Origin: Arenibacter algicola
GTDB taxonomy: Bacteria > Bacteroidota > Bacteroidia > Flavobacteriales > Flavobacteriaceae
Assembly (NCBI RefSeq): GCF_000733925.1
Contig: NZ_JPOO01000001.1
Span: 1,550,001-1,614,000, forward strand
Length of the DNA stretch: 64,000 bases
Direction: 5' to 3'
Part shown: piece after piece, positions 9,920-18,863 of the stretch
How positions within the stretch are numbered: the first letter of the stretch is position 1
How the letters are laid out: each line of letters opens with the position of its first letter
Made by a program: the position numbers and the translations under genes
The notes under the pieces: generated by a model
What the model was told of the DNA's origin: nothing
Databases searched by the model: none
What the model saw: the letters and a program-made list of their open reading frames with translations, nothing else

Positions 9920-12247
9920 ATGAAAAAGATATTGTTTCAAGGGTTAGGGGTGTTTCTATTGGTTCTTGCCGTAGGATGTGGAGAGGAAAGCAAAACCATT
10001 TTTACGGAGAATGATATTAATATTGTTCCCAAGCCTTTGGAAATGAAATTGAACCAAGGGGCATTTAGGTTTACCAAGGACACAAAATTGGTAGCTGCCA
10101 ATGATCAAACCCAGATCTTTGAGGTATTGCAAAATAAATTTGTTTCCGCGGCAGGATGGAATTTGGGAGTGGTAAACACGGCACCAAGTAGCAATTTTGT
10201 GCAATTATCTACAGATGTATCCTTGCCAGAGGAGGCTTACAACTTAAAGGTGACAGAGAATCAGGTGATTATTTATGCAAGTGGCCATAATGGATTTTTG
10301 TATGGTTTGGAAACCATTAGACAATTACTTCCAGTCGCCATAGAAAGTAAAAATGTTGTCAGCAATATGAATTGGGATATTCCCAATGTTGAAATCAAGG
10401 ATAGCCCTCGTTTTAAATGGCGAGGTTTTATGTTGGATGTTTCCAGACATTTTTTCGATAAGGATTATGTTATGGAGACTATAGACCAATTGGCCTTTTT
10501 GAAAATGAACACCCTCCATCTCCATTTGGTAGATGACCAAGGCTGGCGCATAGAGATTAAGAAATATCCAAAATTAACTGAAGTAGGTGGCTTTAGAGTA
10601 GATCAAGAGGATAAGCCGTGGAACGCAAGATCAACACCAGAATTGGGGAAAGAGACGACTTATGGTGGATTCTATACGCAGGAAGATATTAAGGAAATAG
10701 TTGCTTATGCCGAGAGCAGGGGTATCACTGTAGTTCCGGAAATAGAAATGCCGGCCCACGTAATGAGCGCCATAGCTGCATATCCGGAGTTATCCTGTTT
10801 TCAAAAACCTATTATGGTCCCTTCTGGAGGGGTGTGGCCCATAACCGATATATACTGTCCAGGAAAAGAAACCACCTTTGAGTTTTTGGAAAACGTTTTA
10901 TTGGAGGTGATGGAATTGTTTCCGTCCCAGTACATCCATGTGGGTGGGGATGAGGCTACCAAGACCAATTGGGAAAAATGTCCGGATTGCAAAAAGAGAA
11001 TTCAGGTGGAAGGTCTTGAAAATGTTGAGGAGTTGCAAAGCTACTTTATTCGGCGTATGGAACGTTTTCTGAGCTCCAAAGGAAGGACCTTGCTGGGATG
11101 GGATGAAATATTGGAAGGCGGTTTGGCTCCGGGCCCTACCGTTATGAGTTGGCGCGGGGTAAAAGGAGGCTTGGAGGCCTCCGAAGCTGGTCATGATGTG
11201 GTTATGACCCCTAATTCACATTGTTATTTTGATTATTATCAAGGAGATCAGGATGCTGAACCTTTGGCTTGGGGAGGAAACCTGCCCCTGAGCAAGGTCT
11301 ATCAATTCGACCCTGTGGTTGAGGGAATGAGCGAGGAGCAGGCCAAGCATGTTCTAGGTGGGCAGGCCAATTTGTGGACAGAATATGTTCCTACCAAAGC
11401 TCAGGCGGAGTATATGACCTATCCGCGTTTGGCCGCCTTGGCGGAAGCTGTTTGGAGTAGTAAGGATAATAGAAATTGGGACGATTTTTCAATCCGTGTA
11501 AGCAGTCTATTTCAAAGATATGGGATAATGGGAGTCAATTATGCCAAAAGTGCCTATCAGGTAACTACTGAAACTTCGGTCAATACTGAAAATGGTGCTA
11601 TATCAATTGCCCTTAAATCAGAATTTTCCCAAGCGGATATTCGGTTTTCCCTAGATGGTAGTGATATTACTTCGGCCTCTAAAAAATATTCCGCTTCGGT
11701 AGATATTGATAGGACAACCAATATCAAAGCCCAGGTATTTAAAGATGGTGAACCTGTGGGTGCCATATTCGAGAAAACTATTAAATATCATAAGGCTGTG
11801 GGGAAACCTGTAACCTACATAAATAAATATCACGATAGTTATAAGGGAGCTGAGGATTTGGGGATGGTAAATGTAGTTCGCGGCTCCAAAAATTTTCACG
11901 ATGGACAATGGCAAGGATGGTTAGATAACGATATGGAATTGGTAATCGATCTGGAATCTCCTACGGAATTGGAAAAGATATCCGTTGGTGCCTTGGAAAA
12001 CCAAGGTTCTGGAATTTACTTTCCTATCCAAGTTGAGGTTTTCCTTTCGGATGATGGCAAAACTTTCAGAAGTGCGGGAAGCGTAAAACGGGAATATGCG
12101 GCAAACAATGGTTCGGAATTAAAGGATTTTGTGATCGAAATAGGGAAACAGATCGTTATATATATTAAGGTAAAGGCAACAAATTTGGGTACTGCGCCTA
12201 CAGGAGGTGGCTCATGGGTGTTTATTGATGAGGTGGTCGTGGAATAA
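9920..12247 (+). CDS. Beta-N-acetylhexosaminidase, GH20, with C-terminal accessory domains
   Basis: The 775-residue lipoprotein (lipobox AVGC, Cys20) begins at an ATG preceded by the purine run AAGGAAG. A GH20b-type domain occupies about 30-160, and the catalytic barrel about 160-520. The barrel includes FKWRGFMLDVSRHFF, NTLHLHLVDDQGWRIEIK, VPEIEMPAH and the catalytic pair D344-E345 in HVGGDEATKTNW, the substrate-assisted mechanism motif. After the barrel come a chitobiase/Fn3-like domain (about 545-625) and an F5/8 type C (discoidin) domain (about 640-775). The enzyme removes terminal beta-linked GlcNAc or GalNAc. Cell-surface or periplasmic anchoring and its neighbours fit trimming of N-glycan antennae. 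Confidence 0.95.
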   Translation: MKKILFQGLGVFLLVLAVGCGEESKTIFTENDINIVPKPLEMKLNQGAFRFTKDTKLVAANDQTQIFEVLQNKFVSAAGWNLGVVNTAPSSNFVQLSTDVSLPEEAYNLKVTENQVIIYASGHNGFLYGLETIRQLLPVAIESKNVVSNMNWDIPNVEIKDSPRFKWRGFMLDVSRHFFDKDYVMETIDQLAFLKMNTLHLHLVDDQGWRIEIKKYPKLTEVGGFRVDQEDKPWNARSTPELGKETTYGGFYTQEDIKEIVAYAESRGITVVPEIEMPAHVMSAIAAYPELSCFQKPIMVPSGGVWPITDIYCPGKETTFEFLENVLLEVMELFPSQYIHVGGDEATKTNWEKCPDCKKRIQVEGLENVEELQSYFIRRMERFLSSKGRTLLGWDEILEGGLAPGPTVMSWRGVKGGLEASEAGHDVVMTPNSHCYFDYYQGDQDAEPLAWGGNLPLSKVYQFDPVVEGMSEEQAKHVLGGQANLWTEYVPTKAQAEYMTYPRLAALAEAVWSSKDNRNWDDFSIRVSSLFQRYGIMGVNYAKSAYQVTTETSVNTENGAISIALKSEFSQADIRFSLDGSDITSASKKYSASVDIDRTTNIKAQVFKDGEPVGAIFEKTIKYHKAVGKPVTYINKYHDSYKGAEDLGMVNVVRGSKNFHDGQWQGWLDNDMELVIDLESPTELEKISVGALENQGSGIYFPIQVEVFLSDDGKTFRSAGSVKREYAANNGSELKDFVIEIGKQIVIYIKVKATNLGTAPTGGGSWVFIDEVVVE

Positions 12248-12264
12248 TTTGAAGTCTTGGAAAA

Positions 12265-12317
12265 ACACACCCTTAGCCTCCCGCTAAAAAGCCGGACAGG
12301 CACTCTCAAGAGGGGAA
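12265..12317 (+). repeat. REP-like palindromic element, left copy
   Basis: This element begins ACACACCCTTAGCC and ends CTCTCAAGAGGGGA. It is the same sequence, in opposite orientation and with extra bases in the middle, as the element at 12464-12498. The self-complementary core CTCTCAAGAG with flanking C and G runs can form a short hairpin. Elements with this CCCCTCTCAAGAGGGG core are common in flavobacterial intergenic spaces. It follows the GH20 stop directly. Confidence 0.55.
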
Positions 12318-12463
12318 TAGTAACGGTGATTAAAATATGAATCGTATTCCATGTGGAGTAGAATCTGGGAAGTAGAGATTTATTTCTTAATTCAATATTT
12401 CTTTGAAAATAATTGTAATAAATATGTTTTATTGAGAGGATAAACTTTATCAGTAGGGCACAG

Positions 12464-12498
12464 AGAACTCCCCTCTTGAGAGGGGTAGGGGGTGTGTG
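12464..12498 (-). repeat. REP-like palindromic element, right copy
   Basis: On the plus strand this element reads CTCCCCTCTTGAGAGGGG followed by TAGGGGGTGTGTG. It is the inverted partner of the copy at 12265-12317, with about 150 AT-rich bases between them. The two together form a BIME-like inverted pair in the space between GH20 and GH92. A GTG inside this repeat opens the GH92 reading frame artificially, which supports the later ATG at 12550 as the true start. Confidence 0.55.
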
Positions 12499-12549
12499 AA
12501 TTTAAGATTGAAGCCTAATCAACATAGGCATAATTATCAAAAAAGAACA

Positions 12550-14790
12550 ATGACATTACAACGTATAATATTATTAATACTGACAGTTTTTACCCTTGGA
12601 GCTTATGCACAAAAACAACCGGTAGATTTCGTGAACCCCTTCATAGGGACGTCAAATTTTGGGACTACCAATCCTGGGCCTATTGCGGTAAGGGGTATGG
12701 TTAGCGTATCCCCCTTTAATGTGGCTGGACCTAAAAATTTACCTTTGGAAAAAGACAGTCGATGGTTGTCCACGCCATATGTTCAGGAGAACACTTTTTT
12801 AACAGGATTCAGTCACGTTAATCTAAGTGGGGTAGGCTGTCCAGAACTTGGGGTAATTTTGGCCATGCCCACCGCAGGTGACCTTGAAGTTGATTATCTA
12901 AAATACGGCACCTCTTATTCCGATGAGGTTTCTAAAGTTGGATACTATTCCAATACCTTGGATGATTATAACATTAAAGTAGAGGCCACAGCAACAACTA
13001 GAGTAGGAGTAAGCAAGTATTTTTTTCCTAAAGGGGATGCCAATATTCTTATAAATCTAGGCTTGGGCCTTACCAATGAACAAGGAGCCTCTATCAGGGT
13101 AGTTTCGCCAACTGAAGTTGAAGGGGTTCGTTCTGTTGGTTCGTTTTGTTATTATAAGCCGGAGGAGGCATATCCGGTGTACTTTGTAGCACGGTTTTCC
13201 CGGCCTGCGGACGAATTTGGGGTTTGGAAAAAACCGACCACCTACAAAGGTGCCGAGGCAGAGTGGATGGGTTACAACGGAAAGACAAGGGTAATGCCGG
13301 GGTATGCCATGGAAGTTGTAGGCGATAGTATAGGTAGTTATATGAGGTATAATTTTAAAGAACCAACAGTAGTTGAAATGAAAGTTGGGATCTCCTATGT
13401 CAGCATTGAAAATGCCCGTGAAAATCTGGAAAAGGAAACATCGACGCGAAGCTTTGACCAAATTCTTGAAGAGTCCAAGAAAAATTGGAACCAATATTTG
13501 TCCAAAATTGAGGTAGAAGGAGGTGCCGAAGAGGATAAGATCAAGTTTTATTCGGCCCTGTACCATAGTTTAATACACCCCAGTACCCTAAATGATTATA
13601 ATGGGGATTATCCCAAAATGAAAACCAGGGAAACTTTAAGGACCCAGGATACTAGATATACGGTGTTTTCTTTATGGGATACATATCGTAATTTGCATCA
13701 GCTTATGAGTTTGGTCTATCCACGGCAACAATCCAATATGGTGAAGAGTACGCTGCAGATCTATGATGAGAGCGGGTGGCTGCCAAAATGGGAGTTGAAT
13801 GCCACGGAAACCACTACGATGGTTGGGGATCCGGCAGGTATTGTTATTGCTGATACCTATTTGAAGGGTATAAGGGATTTTGATGTGGAAAAGGCCTATG
13901 CAGCAATGGTCAAAAGTGCAGATCAGATTCAGGATAACCCCCTTCGCCCGGGACTAAAAGATTATTTGGAAAAGGGATATCTAACTACCAAAACAACCAA
14001 TAGTGGATCTGTCTCTACCACTCAGGAGTACAATATTTCAGATTATGCCATAGCCCAATTGGCCAAGGCCTTGGGTAAAAAAGAAGATTATAAACGTTTT
14101 TCCCAAAGGTCCATTTCTTATAGGAATCTTTTCGACAAGGAATTTAATCTCTTAAGGCCTAGGAATGATGATGGATCATGGCTGACCCCTTATAACCCTG
14201 AAGCCGGAGCCAACTTTGTAAAAAATCTAGGATTCATTGAAGGCAATGCCTGGCAGTATTCATTTATGGTAACCCATGATACCAAAGGTCTTATGAAACT
14301 GATGGGCGGGGCAAAACCATTTACCAATAGATTGCAGGATGTCTTTGATAAGGGGCATTTTGATATGGCCAATGAACCGGATATTGCTTACCCCTATTTA
14401 TTCAATTATGTAAAAGGTGAAGAAAGACGGACCCAGCAAATGGTTTCGGACTTGCTTGATACCTATTATAAGAATTCACCGGATGGACTACCTGGAAATG
14501 ACGATACGGGTACCATGTCTGCCTGGGCCGTTTTTTCAATGATGGGGATATACCCTATAAGCCCTGCAAATGCAATTTATACCATAACAACTCCCCGGTT
14601 TAATAAGATAACCATACATTTGGATAGTGATTATTATCAACAGGAAAAAATTACTATAATTTCAAACTTTTCCGAGCACAACCGCTTTATTGAAAATATT
14701 AAGATCGAGGGAAAACCACACAAGGGATATTTTATAGGCCATGATGAATTGGTAAACGGAAAAACTCTGGAGTTGAAATTGAACAAATAG
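12550..14790 (+). CDS. Alpha-mannosidase, GH92
   Basis: I place the start at ATG 12550 because it begins directly with a signal peptide (MTLQRIILLILTVFTLGAYAQ); the frame is open further upstream only through a repeat. The mature protein of about 725 residues has the GH92 opening VDFVNPFIGTSNFGTTNPGP and the Ca-dependent inverting exo-alpha-mannosidase barrel. Key signatures are FSLWDTYRNLHQLMSLVYP, FIEGNAWQYSFMVTHD, MANEPDIAYPYLFNY and GNDDTGTMSAWAVFSMMG; the last holds the aspartates that act as catalytic base in characterised relatives. The enzyme removes alpha-linked mannose from high-mannose or yeast-type glycans. The linkage preference cannot be read from sequence here. Confidence 0.95.
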   Translation: MTLQRIILLILTVFTLGAYAQKQPVDFVNPFIGTSNFGTTNPGPIAVRGMVSVSPFNVAGPKNLPLEKDSRWLSTPYVQENTFLTGFSHVNLSGVGCPELGVILAMPTAGDLEVDYLKYGTSYSDEVSKVGYYSNTLDDYNIKVEATATTRVGVSKYFFPKGDANILINLGLGLTNEQGASIRVVSPTEVEGVRSVGSFCYYKPEEAYPVYFVARFSRPADEFGVWKKPTTYKGAEAEWMGYNGKTRVMPGYAMEVVGDSIGSYMRYNFKEPTVVEMKVGISYVSIENARENLEKETSTRSFDQILEESKKNWNQYLSKIEVEGGAEEDKIKFYSALYHSLIHPSTLNDYNGDYPKMKTRETLRTQDTRYTVFSLWDTYRNLHQLMSLVYPRQQSNMVKSTLQIYDESGWLPKWELNATETTTMVGDPAGIVIADTYLKGIRDFDVEKAYAAMVKSADQIQDNPLRPGLKDYLEKGYLTTKTTNSGSVSTTQEYNISDYAIAQLAKALGKKEDYKRFSQRSISYRNLFDKEFNLLRPRNDDGSWLTPYNPEAGANFVKNLGFIEGNAWQYSFMVTHDTKGLMKLMGGAKPFTNRLQDVFDKGHFDMANEPDIAYPYLFNYVKGEERRTQQMVSDLLDTYYKNSPDGLPGNDDTGTMSAWAVFSMMGIYPISPANAIYTITTPRFNKITIHLDSDYYQQEKITIISNFSEHNRFIENIKIEGKPHKGYFIGHDELVNGKTLELKLNK

Positions 14791-14808
14791 GTCAAAATCG
14801 CATTGAGA

Positions 14809-17052
14809 ATGAAAATATTTAAGTCAAATTTCAGAATCCTAAGTCTCTTATTATTACTATTGATTTTCACCTCTTGTAATAGGGATGGAATTGAACTGGT
14901 TCATGATGGTCAGACAGACTACGAAATTGTTTTTATGGGCAATGCTACGGAGAGTCAGTATAAATCTGCCGAAATACTACAGCGTTACCTGAAAGAAATT
15001 AGTGGGGTAGAGTTGGAATTGGTAGATGAAAGCTCTCAGGATCTCAATAAGAATAAGATCTATTTGGGTAACATTGAGGGCGAAGATTTGAAACAGCAAG
15101 AAATTGCCATTCGGACAGAAAATAAGGACTTGTATATCTTGGGAGGGTCCGATAAGGCTACCAAATATGCCGTATACGAATTTCTGGAACGCTATTTAAA
15201 TTGTAGGTGGTATGCTCCCGAAGTTGAAAAAATACCAGTTTCCAAAATTATTGATCTTCCTGCTTTGGACTATGTATATACCCCTGATATTACTACCAGA
15301 ACGGTACATTCAAGATTGTTTTATGATAATCCTGACTATGCGGAACAGCAGAAGGTAACACAGGAATCCTTTCCTACCTATGTCCCCAGTGCCAGGGTAC
15401 ATACGTTCCACAAGTTTTTGCCCGAAGAAAAATTCTACAAATCACATCCGGAATATTTTGCCTTAAGGGGCGACCAAAGGCTGCCTACCCAATTGTGTTT
15501 GACCAATCCTGAGGTTTTGGCGATTGTTAAGGACTCGGTAGCTTCCTTGTTTGAACAATATCCACAGTCCAAGGTTATATCGGTGAGTCAGGATGATAAC
15601 CAGCAGCATTGCCAGTGCGACAATTGTAGTAAAATTGATGAGGAAGAGGGTAGTGCGTCCGGTACCATGATACGATTTGTAAATGAAGTGGCGGCTAATT
15701 TTCCGGATAAAATGATCTCCACTCTGGCCTATCAATACACTAGAAAGCCATGTAAGACCAAGCCTTTGGAGAATGTATTGATTACACTAACTTCTATAGA
15801 ATGCGACAGAAGTGCACCTATTGCAGAAAAATGTGCGGATTTTGCTAACGATTTAGTTGGATGGGGTAAATTGACCCAGAACATTAGGATTTGGGATTAT
15901 ACTACACAGTTTACCAATTTTTTTGCACCCTTTCCCAATATCCATACATTTCAGCCTAATATTCAATTGTTTCGGGACAACAATGCCAAGTGGGTTTTTG
16001 AACAGCACAGTAACAATCCTAGCGAACTTTTTGAACTTAGGTCTTATATAACTGCAAAACTACTCTGGAATCCGGATCAAAATTTTGATGCCTTGTTAAC
16101 GGACTTTGCCTCAGGTTATTATGAGGAATCGGGCATTTATATAAAAGAGTACATCGATGAGATTCATGCCAAGTTAATGGAAGACAAGGATTTTTTTCTA
16201 TTCCTCTACGGAGATCCATCAGAGGCATTTTCATCCTATTTAAGTCCGGAGATGCTTTCTAAGTATTCCCAACTATTTGATGATGCGGAAAAGGCAGTGG
16301 CCAAAAAACCCGAAATTTTGGCACGTGTAAAAGTGGCCCGCTTGGGGGTAGATTTTGCCGAATTGGAGGCCAGTAGGAAGAATTTTACGGACCGATATAG
16401 GCTTTTGATCCCTAATGATGAAGGTAAAAAAATAATAAATCCGTTGGTAACTACCTTACTGGATAATTTTAAGGCTATCACTGCCAAGAACAATATTACC
16501 TTAATGAATGAAATGGGTTTTACGGTGACCGAGTATTTGGCAAATTACATGTCGGCACTAGAGGTAATAAGAATGCCAAATGTTGCCATGGGCAAAAATG
16601 TGGTTACCAATACAAAGCCCAAAAAATATGCAAAGGAAGATCCCATGGCACTTACGGATGGGGCTTTGGGAGGAAGCAGTTTTTATGCCAACTGGTTGGG
16701 GTATGAGGGCAATGATATGGAGGTAGTGGTAGATTTAGGTGAGCCTATGGACATAAATACCATTTCCTTGGCCTTTTTACAGGTTACGAATCATGTTGTT
16801 TTTTTTCCCGAGAAGGTTACCTATTCTGGCTCCTTGGATAACGAGCATTTTGAGAATTTTGGAACTATTAATAATCCCTTTCCCTTAACCAAGGACAGCA
16901 AGGTCAACGACATTCAATTTTTTAAATTGAATTTTGAAAAAAGGAACACGCGGTATATTAAGGTGAGGGCTACAAATACACAAACACCCTATTGGCATCA
17001 CGCTGCTGGATTGCCTTCGTGGATTTTTGCTGATGAAATAATAATTAATTAA
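14809..17052 (+). CDS. DUF4838 lipoprotein with C-terminal discoidin-like domain
   Basis: ATG 14809 is chosen over a TTG six bases earlier. The 747-residue protein has a lipoprotein signal (LLLLLLIFTSC). Residues 30-125 form an alpha-glucuronidase-N-like domain (SAEILQRYLKEISGVELELV, GGSDKATKYAVYEFLERYL), and the central part is DUF4838 (about 165-480), with VSQDDNQQHCQCDNCSKIDEEEGSASG (27 residues, cysteines paired as CQCDNC), IRIWDYTTQF and the following helices. The last 150 residues are an F5/8 type C-like sandwich. DUF4838 is widespread in glycan loci but its activity is not established. It sits between GH92 and GH29, so action on the same glycan is likely. Confidence 0.85.
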   Translation: MKIFKSNFRILSLLLLLLIFTSCNRDGIELVHDGQTDYEIVFMGNATESQYKSAEILQRYLKEISGVELELVDESSQDLNKNKIYLGNIEGEDLKQQEIAIRTENKDLYILGGSDKATKYAVYEFLERYLNCRWYAPEVEKIPVSKIIDLPALDYVYTPDITTRTVHSRLFYDNPDYAEQQKVTQESFPTYVPSARVHTFHKFLPEEKFYKSHPEYFALRGDQRLPTQLCLTNPEVLAIVKDSVASLFEQYPQSKVISVSQDDNQQHCQCDNCSKIDEEEGSASGTMIRFVNEVAANFPDKMISTLAYQYTRKPCKTKPLENVLITLTSIECDRSAPIAEKCADFANDLVGWGKLTQNIRIWDYTTQFTNFFAPFPNIHTFQPNIQLFRDNNAKWVFEQHSNNPSELFELRSYITAKLLWNPDQNFDALLTDFASGYYEESGIYIKEYIDEIHAKLMEDKDFFLFLYGDPSEAFSSYLSPEMLSKYSQLFDDAEKAVAKKPEILARVKVARLGVDFAELEASRKNFTDRYRLLIPNDEGKKIINPLVTTLLDNFKAITAKNNITLMNEMGFTVTEYLANYMSALEVIRMPNVAMGKNVVTNTKPKKYAKEDPMALTDGALGGSSFYANWLGYEGNDMEVVVDLGEPMDINTISLAFLQVTNHVVFFPEKVTYSGSLDNEHFENFGTINNPFPLTKDSKVNDIQFFKLNFEKRNTRYIKVRATNTQTPYWHHAAGLPSWIFADEIIIN

Positions 17053-17063
17053 ACCCAGTATAA

Positions 17064-18554
17064 ATGAATATAAAAATGTACAGATTAAGATCTCTTTTGA
17101 TGCCGTTAACATTGACATTTATTTGTCAGTTAGTGGGTGCACAGGCCATTTACGAGGACGAGCGATATGTTCCCGAGACCGATCCCTTGGTACTTGAGAA
17201 ATTGGAACAATGGCAGGATTTGAAATTTGGTCTTCTCATGCATTGGGGAACCTATAGTCAGTGGGGTATTGTGGAATCATGGTCCCTATGTCCCGAAGAA
17301 TATGGTTGGTGCGAGCGGACCAAAGGCTCCAATCCCAGTGATTATAATACATATAAAAAGGAATATGAGGGCTTGCAAAAAACCTTCAATCCGGTGAAAT
17401 TTGATCCGGATAAATGGGCCAAGGCGGCAAAGAATGCGGGGATGAAGTACGTGGTATTCACCACCAAGCACCATGATGGTTTTTCCATGTTCGATTCCAA
17501 ATACACCGACTATAAAATAACGGATCCGAAGACCCCATTTTCCACTAATCCTAAAGCCAATATCACCAAGGAAATATTCAATTCCTTCAGAGAACAGGGA
17601 TTATGGGCAGGAGCTTATTTTTCCAAGCCAGATTGGAATACCCCTACCTATTGGGATCCCTATTATCCTCCTAGGGATAGAAATGTTAATTATGAGCCAG
17701 AGGCAAACCCTGAAAAGTGGCAGTCTTATATAGATTTTACCCACAATCAAATTTTGGAATTGCTAACAGATTACGGCAAGGTAGATATATTGTGGTTGGA
17801 TGGCGGCTGGGTGGCCAAAACACCAAAATCTGAAATTACCAATTGGTACGAGCAACAGTTGGTAAACAATGACAATGGGTATCTGAAGAATCGGATTGTT
17901 AATCAGGATATTAAGATGGATGAACTGGTAGTAAAGGCCAGGGAAAAGCAACCGGGGTTAATTGTAGTGGACCGTGCTGTTCATGGTAAAAATCAAAATT
18001 ACTTAACACCGGAAAATAGGGTGCCGGAAAAACCACTTCCCTATCCTTGGGAATCCTGTATCATAGCTGGCGGTGGATGGTCCTATTCTTTCGATGCCAA
18101 GTACATGTCCGGACGGGAAGCCATTCACACCTTGGTGGATATTGTTGCCAAAGGGGGTAATTTGTTGTTGAATGTTGCTCCAAGCCCTGAAGGCGAGTGG
18201 GATGAAGGGGCGTATAAATTGTTGAATGAAATAGGGAATTGGATGTCGGTAAACAAGGAGGCCATTTATGGCACTAGATCTATGGCGCCATTTAAATTTG
18301 ACAATGTTTGTGTTACTGCCAAGCCTGATGGTTCAGTATACCTCACTTATCTAGTAGAAAAAGGGCAGACTTCCCTGCCTACCGAGATTGTATTTCCAGA
18401 TTTTAAACCAAAAAGGAGTGTTAAGGCGCAACTATTGGGGACCATGCAGAAATTGAAATGGACCCAAAAAGAAGATGGAATGGTTATTCAGCTGCCCAAG
18501 GATATGTCGGGTAAATTGTTGGATACCGAAGCATTTGTAATCAAAATTAAATAG
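17064..18554 (+). CDS. Alpha-L-fucosidase, GH29
   Basis: The 496-residue protein may start at ATG 17064 or 17076; both lead into the same signal peptide ending near LVGAQA. The GH29 barrel shows FGLLMHWGTYSQWGIVESW near 55, TKHHDGFSMFDSKYTDYK with the active-site histidines H136-H137, and ILWLDGGWV, in which D246 is the likely nucleophile. A C-terminal beta-sandwich follows (about 400-496). The enzyme releases alpha-linked L-fucose with retention. It is the last enzyme gene before the terminator at 18596 and closes the plus-strand enzyme block. Core or antennary fucose on N-glycans is the likely target, by context. Confidence 0.93.
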   Translation: MNIKMYRLRSLLMPLTLTFICQLVGAQAIYEDERYVPETDPLVLEKLEQWQDLKFGLLMHWGTYSQWGIVESWSLCPEEYGWCERTKGSNPSDYNTYKKEYEGLQKTFNPVKFDPDKWAKAAKNAGMKYVVFTTKHHDGFSMFDSKYTDYKITDPKTPFSTNPKANITKEIFNSFREQGLWAGAYFSKPDWNTPTYWDPYYPPRDRNVNYEPEANPEKWQSYIDFTHNQILELLTDYGKVDILWLDGGWVAKTPKSEITNWYEQQLVNNDNGYLKNRIVNQDIKMDELVVKAREKQPGLIVVDRAVHGKNQNYLTPENRVPEKPLPYPWESCIIAGGGWSYSFDAKYMSGREAIHTLVDIVAKGGNLLLNVAPSPEGEWDEGAYKLLNEIGNWMSVNKEAIYGTRSMAPFKFDNVCVTAKPDGSVYLTYLVEKGQTSLPTEIVFPDFKPKRSVKAQLLGTMQKLKWTQKEDGMVIQLPKDMSGKLLDTEAFVIKIK

Positions 18555-18863
18555 TACAACAACTTTAACTTCAAGGGCTTATCCATTAAAAACATAAGTA
18601 GCCCCCTGTTTCATAAGAATGAATTAGGGGGCTACTTATTCGTAGGGCTGATAATGAAGTTGCGTAATATTATGCGAACATTGATACAATTTATGCTTTT
18701 GGAGATTATTTTTTTGCTCATTAATTGCGTTGTTCGGCTTTTGTCTTAAGTTGTTGGTCGAATTATTTTCTTCATTTAACTAATAATTGGAACATTTAGT
18801 ATTTATTTAACTTTAGGGTAGCACTCTATAATTTTCAAATTAAACTAACTTAAAATTACTAGT
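18555..18863 (+). promoter_or_regulatory. Intergenic leader of first susC, shared with second susC
   Basis: This 309-base gap holds the terminator at 18596 and then the susC leader. From about 18752 on, the sequence matches the leader at about 24022-24128 in blocks: TCGAATTA with TTTCTTCA, ATTTAGTA then TTATTTAAC, and AATTAAACTAACT then AAAATTA, ending TAGTATG at both starts. A candidate promoter has TTG at 18787-18789 and TAACTTTA at 18808-18815, 18 bases apart, close to the Bacteroidota TTG / TAnnTTTG pattern. Confidence 0.45.
18596..18637 (+). terminator. Stem-loop after GH29 gene
   Basis: There is a perfect 12-base stem, AAGTAGCCCCCT with AGGGGGCTACTT, and an 18-base loop. No long T tract follows. 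It separates the enzyme genes from the first susC. Confidence 0.65.

Noticed and set aside
12496..12549. Longer N-terminus of the GH92 protein from GTG 12496
   Set aside because: The extension starts inside a REP-like repeat and puts 18 charged residues before a clean signal peptide at ATG 12550.
13057..13566. 169-residue open frame on the minus strand
   Set aside because: It is the antisense of the GH92 gene, with a composition typical of a shadow frame.
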